A stretch of DNA of 64,000 bases from Haberlea rhodopensis (Eukaryota; Streptophyta; Magnoliopsida; Lamiales; Gesneriaceae). Made by a program: the position numbers and the translations under genes. The stretch is taken from NCBI GenBank assembly GCA_907163345.1, contig CAJQUN010000024.1:434001-498000 (forward strand), read 5' to 3'. This document shows, in pieces, positions 58,763 to 64,000 of this stretch. Within the stretch, counting starts at the first letter, position 1; each line of letters opens with the position of its first letter. Under the pieces are notes generated by a model that had not been told where the DNA came from, did no database searches, and saw nothing but the letters and a program-made list of their open reading frames with translations.

Positions 58763-58898
58763 AAAGCTCACCTGAGCAGCTTTTAGGGTTGTAATCTGGC
58801 TTCTTGGGGATATTCAGGTTAGGTCCGGGGCACATTCGGTCGGAGAACGATCCCGATGAACTGGAACTACTGCTTGTGGTGGTTGCTGTGGAGGTGGG
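58763..58898 (-). pseudogene. TTL N-terminal fragment, opposite strand
   Basis: The minus strand reads TTTSSSSSSSGSFSDR, then PNLNIPKKPDYNPKSCSGEL. A Thr/Ser run ending GSxxxR is typical of TTL N-termini. It lies 0.9 kb from the TPR part and in reverse orientation, suggesting an inversion of a broken TTL gene. Short and low complexity, so less certain. Confidence 0.45.
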
Positions 58899-60377
58899 AG
58901 AAAAAAATTCCTAGTACTTTTCTCACCATTTATATCCCGACTAATATGTATGAATCAACATGTTATCGTTTTTATTATACTCTTCCGTGACATCAACTCT
59001 ATATTAATGCTTGGAGGCCATTATATATATTTATAACTCCAATAATATGTTATCACATAAAACATACTTAGCATCGATCGCAATTGAATTGGTAATGCCC
59101 GAATAAAAACGGCTACCCCGACAATAAGGGTTTGCTTGATGATATCCTTAAGGCCATTCAACAGCTTATTCACATGCCCTTAAGTTTTGTTTGATGCTCC
59201 CTTTAAGGGTACATCAAAATATTAGATATGAATTAACATCCAATATGGATGAGAATATTCACATACAGTGGTTGTTACCCCTTGATGACAGTGCTCATAG
59301 GGGTAGTAGCAACTAATAATCCGACAGTAAGCACGAATGCTTGCATCATCTCGATGGTATAATTCTACACAATAAAGAAAGAATAAATCATAAGATTAAA
59401 ATAAATTTTGTAATAATAACTTTGAGAAAATATATATACCTTATTCTATGGAGTCTGGACCTTCTGTTGTTATATTCAGGCTTTCGTTAAACATGGGCTT
59501 TTAGAATTCTTGGAATTAAATGAATATGGCTGAGTAACTTTTCATCTATGATGCACGGACATTGATACGACGATATTGATAGGACACGACATGGTCATGG
59601 TGGCCGGATTTTCAAAAATTTTCAGGATACGACACGGCTGAGACACACCTATATATATTTGTAATATAATACTATATTACAAATACTAAAATACAACATT
59701 TTTAAAATTCTAAAATCATGTCAAATCAACAAAAATATTCTTACCAAATTCAAGGAGCATATAATAAATAAATGCATGTCATTGAAATTATCATAATATC
59801 ACTCATACTAACAACAAATCAATATTATTTCAATTAATATAAAGTTTAACTAACACGTCTAACTTTTACTTTAGCAAAAAACTTTTTAAATATGTACAAT
59901 TAACACCAAAAAGTGTCCTTTCTGTGTCGGATACGCCGATGGATCATGTCTGACACGGGTGTCCGATTTAAAGGGGAGTATTCGACACGGGTGTCAGATT
60001 TTATTTTTATAATAAGGACACGCCATGTGGCGTGTCCGACACGTGTCTGAGGAGTGTCCGATAAGTGTCGGTGTCCGAGAAGTTTCCGATACTGCACCGA
60101 GTAATTTTAGGAGTGTTCGTGGATAATAGCTTCTCATGCATGTGTATACACCATAATAATGAATAATTATTTTTTCCTTCATTAATAGATTGCAAAATAT
60201 TAACTTATATTGATGAAGTCGCATGGCCGCAAGAATCCTTGCCTATATTTGGAAAAATTTAATACTCCTATTGATTCTAGAAATCAGATTGGTTCACGAT
60301 CCAAAAACAATCATATGCCTTAATCAATAGAAGTTCAATTTGTTACATTAAATTTTTCTTTCGAACAAAGGAATTAC
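58899..60377. other. Intergenic with GTGTCCGA-rich repeat
   Basis: No gene. About 59570-59650 and 59910-60100 are dense in GTGTCCGA, CGACACG and GACACGGGTGTC words, unlike the AT-rich sequence between them. This looks like the two ends of an old repeat element. Confidence 0.5.
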
Positions 60378-61580
60378 TCAAACTAAACTAAGATTAGTAG
60401 GCTCTATATCTGATCTAAATCGAAAACATTCGCTTGCACGGTTTAATCTACGTAGTTTTATTGAACTAAAACTAGAGTCTTGCAGCTTGTAGAATCCGAC
60501 TTCATTGAATCCACCCTTCAAGAATGCAACATTAGCATTATAGAACCCTTTCGGAGATGGATATTGGATAATCCTTTCGAGGTATTTTATGTTTACCGAT
60601 ATTTCTTTCTTCCAAGTTTGATTCTTGATGTCATTCATGACCCAAAGATCCATATCTCTTTCCTTTGTCATGCAAACGAATCCAAGTTTACCTTTAAATT
60701 CTAAAAGTTGCTTGCTGTGGTAAAAATATATATTTTCTTGCACAGGTTCTGGTGACGGAAATTTGCTCAAACTATCGTTTGTGATGTTGTACCAAAGAAC
60801 ATTGGCTTCGGTTGTTAGCCAATATACAGAATCAGCTGCAGAAACTGAGGGATCAGTCGTTATAAACTCCGTGTATGGCAATAATATATCTGCACTTTCT
60901 TTCCTCCAAGTCCTTGTTTTCGAATCAAAAACTTCGCACCCATATTTGAATAAGCCGCTGAATGGCCTGCAATTAATTACTTTAGAATCGTTTATTTTAT
61001 CACTATTATCTTTATTATTAAACTTTGTGTATATGAAATCATATTAGTGGAAAACTAACGAAGTTTAACACGACGAGTATTTAAAAGCATACCGTACAAA
61101 TCCTTGTTCTGATAATCGAATTATTTTGAAACATAGAGGTTGAGCCCCCAAAACCATAATCGTGACAGCAACAGTTGCATAACGAGTCTTTGGATTAGGG
61201 AGGGCTTGCCATTGTCTTGTGATGGGAATGTATGTGAAATATCGACGTTGACGTATCCCAAATTCTCTCTCGCAACACAGTATTCCTTGGTTTGAAGAGG
61301 AAGCCAAGATCTTGGTGTTCTTCGGCAAGCTTTCCATGCCCATGTCCATATTATCTGGGCTTACAAACATAGTAACATACTTGTTAAACTTTAAATCTTG
61401 GATGAAGTACCCTGATATGGTGCTCGTTCTCTGGCAATGAGTCGACATGAAGCTAGGTTCGTGAATAATCTCGTTCAATTCCTTCGATACAGCTTTGCAA
61501 GTATCCAATGTATTTAATGAGTTTATTCGAGTTAGAATCTCAAATAATATGTCAGATGGGAGTAACTGGTGGGATCCCAT
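60378..61580 (-). CDS. F-box protein, two exons, intact
   Basis: Exon 1 is 61580-61093 and exon 2 is 60966-60378; the 126-bp intron has a GTATGC donor and TTGCAG acceptor on the minus strand. The join is in frame (VR|PFSGLFKYGCEVFDSKT) and gives 358 residues ending at a TAG. An F-box is at residues about 5-45 (LLPSDILFEILTRINSLNTL, CKAVSKELNEIIHEPSF). The rest matches the F-box-associated/kelch-like part (FTYIPITRQWQALPNPK, SAADSVYWLTTEANVLWYN). Such proteins bind SKP1-like ASK in SCF ubiquitin ligases and pick substrates; the substrate is unknown. There are no breaks. The upstream 200 bp has two TATA-like boxes in a duplicated segment. Confidence 0.88.
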
Positions 61581-61689
61581 TAGAGATAGTTTGTGATGAA
61601 CTTGTGTGTATTTGGATGATTTTGGGCACTGAATTTTGATTTTGGTTTTTCTTGTATTATGGCTTTGTATGGAGGATTGTAAGGACGTA

Positions 61690-61786
61690 TGTGTTTATAT
61701 AGAGCTTACTTATAATTTGAATCAGACAGGGATTCGAAGTTTGTGTGTATATAGAGCTTACTTAAAATTAGAATCAGACAAGGATT
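61690..61786 (-). promoter_or_regulatory. F-box gene promoter with a duplicated TATA segment
   Basis: A 45-bp segment occurs twice (61690-61734 and 61742-61786) with a few changes. Each copy has a TATA-like stretch on the minus strand: TCTATATAAA (near 61695-61702), about 115 bp before the ATG, and CTCTATATAC (near 61748-61757). Confidence 0.6.
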
Positions 61787-62176
61787 GTAATTAACTACGT
61801 ACTTAAAGATTTGATAGATTAATTAAGGAAACGAATTAATAGTTGTTAATTTATTAGGGGTAATAAATATTATCAGCCTTCCTTATTTAACATAATCCAG
61901 ATACGAGAGAGTTTATATTTAAGGGTAGAATAGATTTGCTGAAAATATTGAAATTTTTTTATCTGTAAATAATATGTATTCTATTAATCGGGTTTCATTA
62001 ATTAGGTTTTAATCATAACTTATTATTTTTCACCAAGACTCCAACAGTCGCAACTTGGTCAAAAGCTATTCCTTCAGTCAATTTTCTATTTTTTTTTTTT
62101 TGTAACTTTTAATAAATGTAATTTTTTATATTATAGTTTATAAACTTTATTTATTTTCATAAATTATTGTTGTAGA
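61787..62176. other. AT-rich intergenic DNA
   Basis: No gene or element seen. Confidence 0.5.
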
Positions 62177-62402
62177 CAGTGACGGACACAAAAACGTTCG
62201 GAAGGGGTGCAAAAAATTTTTCAAAAAAGATTTAGAGAAAAATAATTTTTAAGCGGGGTAAAATATAATTTTTGATGGGTAAATAAATTTTTGAGGGCTA
62301 AATATATTTTTTAAATTAAAAAAAAAGTAGGTAAAAAAAAAAAAATTTCCTAGCAAAAAAGGGGGCACTTGTCCCCCTTCCCTTTATTTAGATCCGCCAA
62401 TA
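62177..62402. mobile_element. MITE-like relic
   Basis: The left end CAGTGACGGAC and right end GATCCGCCA are roughly inverted repeats of each other. An inner stretch GGGGGCACTTGTCCCCC (near 62360-62377) is itself palindromic. About 225 bp long, no coding capacity. Diverged, so family assignment is open. Confidence 0.45.
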
Positions 62403-63269
62403 GTTGTGGTGACCAATTCAAAAAACAAAAAAAAGTTTTGCCCACAACAAACCAGAAAAAACTCAGACATATACACCTCATATGGACCAAAATTATTTGG
62501 CCATATATAGGTGTATTTTTTCTTGAGTTGAATAAAAAAACAATATCAAACATAAACTTATATCCTCCAAAATCATTTCTCAAAATTCAAAAGACTAAAT
62601 GCTATAAATTTTGAATTGAAAAATATACTTTTTCAAATAAAATCTCTACATTTGGATCATTTTTTAGCATAAAGGTATGGAACAGATGAAGGAAAGATAA
62701 AGTATTTATTATATATATCAACCCTGTGCATGAAGCTGAAGGCGATACGAGTACGTTCTTGGATCCTTACGTCATATATAAATCATGATAATAAAAGGGA
62801 AGAGACGCCAACAGCCACAGAGAATCTGAAGCCAAACCATTTAAACACATCAAAGCCGGTACTATTGGTGGCCGCGGCTTCAAATTAAAGGGCCACTGGT
62901 TCTTGTTCAAGATTTTGGCTTGCTGAAGAGGCGGAATGCTTATGGTTTTCGACATGACTTACTTATCCATTCTCTATATTTCATTTCGTTCCTACGAATA
63001 GCTATTCTGGGTCGAACCTTGTGTACTAATCCATGTTAACATATTTTTATCTGATTCTTTCAGAGGTTCCAAAATCAAATCTGGGGAATATTCAATTATC
63101 CAGATTAGTATTGACATCATTCCCTTAAGACACCATACATACATTAGTTAATTATTTATCCTTATCCTAACAAGGTTTGATAGATTAAAACTTCATAAGC
63201 TACAATAGGGCTGTAAGGAAACCAAAATAATAATAAAGAATTTCAAGCTCATGTGTCGCTAAATCACCT
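62403..63269. other. Intergenic, no gene supported
   Basis: The 62-codon minus frame 62955-62767 is more GC-rich than its surroundings but matches nothing I recognise. Confidence 0.4.
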
Positions 63270-63377
63270 TAGGCTCCTCACAAAATCGTACTTTATCTTG
63301 TTTTGAGGATTATAATGCTCAATTCAGTAGGCTCCTCACAAAATCGTACTTTATCTTGTTTTGAGGATTATAATGCT
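63270..63377 (+). repeat. 50-bp direct tandem duplication
   Basis: TAGGCTCCTCACAAAATCG...ATAATGCT occurs at 63270-63319 and 63328-63377 with no differences seen, separated by 8 bp. Confidence 0.92.
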
Positions 63378-63726
63378 GCTATCTGCAAAGGATAATATAA
63401 TTCAAGTACTCCTCTAGCACCAGCTTGTGTCCTAGTTCTTGCTGTCTGAAGTTCTCAACAAGCAAACAGTCAAACAGATATAATTACAAATGCATATCCT
63501 CATCTCTCAAAATTTAGAAACTCACTCAAGGAACTTATATATTCGATAGAATAAGATTTAATCCACCCATAATCTTCACAATAATCCACTGTCCATCCCT
63601 TTCTCTATTTAAGAACCAGTAACTATTACTAATATATGCTTGTTGAGAACTTCAGACAGCAAGAACTAGGACACAAGCTGGTGCTAGAGGAGTACTTGAA
63701 TTATATTATCCTTTGCAGATAGCAGC
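63375..63726. repeat. Perfect 90-bp inverted repeat with 172-bp loop
   Basis: 63375-63464 is the exact reverse complement of 63637-63726. The loop (63465-63636) is AT-rich and has no gene. The left arm directly overlaps the end of the tandem duplication at 63270-63377. I see no transposase or LTR. Confidence 0.95.
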
Positions 63727-64000
63727 TCAACCAACACACTTCTGCAACTTGTTTAGGAATTTATTAGAGTTCCAAACTTGATTTTAAGTGATGTCTATTT
63801 ACAATACGGGATTTCTAATAAAATTCATAAATTATCTCAGAGAACTGTACTTAAACCACGCTAAAAAACGAGATAGGTAGAAAATTGCGATGATTTCAGA
63901 AACTTTTATACGTACATATAATATTATAGTGATTTATTTCACCAGTAAATAAGGGTGTTTTCCATCAACAAACCACAAAAAACTACATTTTAAGCTCTAT
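63727..64000. other. AT-rich end of window, no gene
   Basis: Nothing recognisable. Confidence 0.5.

Noticed and set aside
62767..62955. 62-codon minus frame as a small gene
   Set aside because: No homology recognised and no clear promoter or neighbour; it could be chance.

Overview
This window is nuclear DNA from a flowering plant. It has AT-rich intergenic sequence, spliced genes with GT-AG introns, and about 43 kb of stacked LTR retrotransposons. The gag and third-ORF proteins of its Copia elements resemble, from memory, those of Gesneriaceae such as Dorcoceras, so a Lamiales host is my guess; no search was run.

Layout. (1) 1-11425: a Copia element (E1) on the minus strand, with decayed gag-pol and an extra third ORF between pol and the 3' LTR. 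E1 sits in the gag of a minus-strand Gypsy element, whose 5' LTR is 12461-14507. (2) 14508-16955: a piece of a TRIM LTR, a TA microsatellite and AT-rich DNA. (3) 16961-43229: a three-level nest. The outer element E3 is Copia-like and gag-only, with target duplication ggact. It contains E2, a Copia element with gag-pol and a third ORF. E2 in turn contains E4 (two 2-kb LTRs, almost no interior, duplication catat) and E5 (Athila-like, gag only, duplication ctcag). (4) 43230-46103: AT-rich DNA ending in a miniature LTR element (TRIM) just before a gene. (5) 46278-55960, plus strand: PHYLLO, the MenF-MenD-MenC-MenH fusion gene of phylloquinone (vitamin K1) synthesis, in 28 coding exons. All exon joins stay in frame, but one base is missing in exon 24, which creates a stop near the end of the MenC module. 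(6) 57236-58898: a hairpin element and two pieces of a scrambled TTL (TPR-thioredoxin-like) pseudogene. (7) 60378-61580, minus strand: an intact two-exon F-box gene. (8) 62177-64000: a MITE-like relic, a 50-bp tandem duplication and a perfect 90-bp inverted repeat.

Function. Only PHYLLO and the F-box gene look like host genes. PHYLLO would take isochorismate through MenD, MenH and MenC to o-succinylbenzoate in the plastid; the F-box protein would be a substrate receptor of an SCF ubiquitin ligase. The most unusual signals are the third ORF shared by E1 and E2, arrays of different GGCG/CGCC-armed palindromes in three unrelated LTR elements, the PHYLLO frameshift, and an exon-16 copy inside PHYLLO intron 15.
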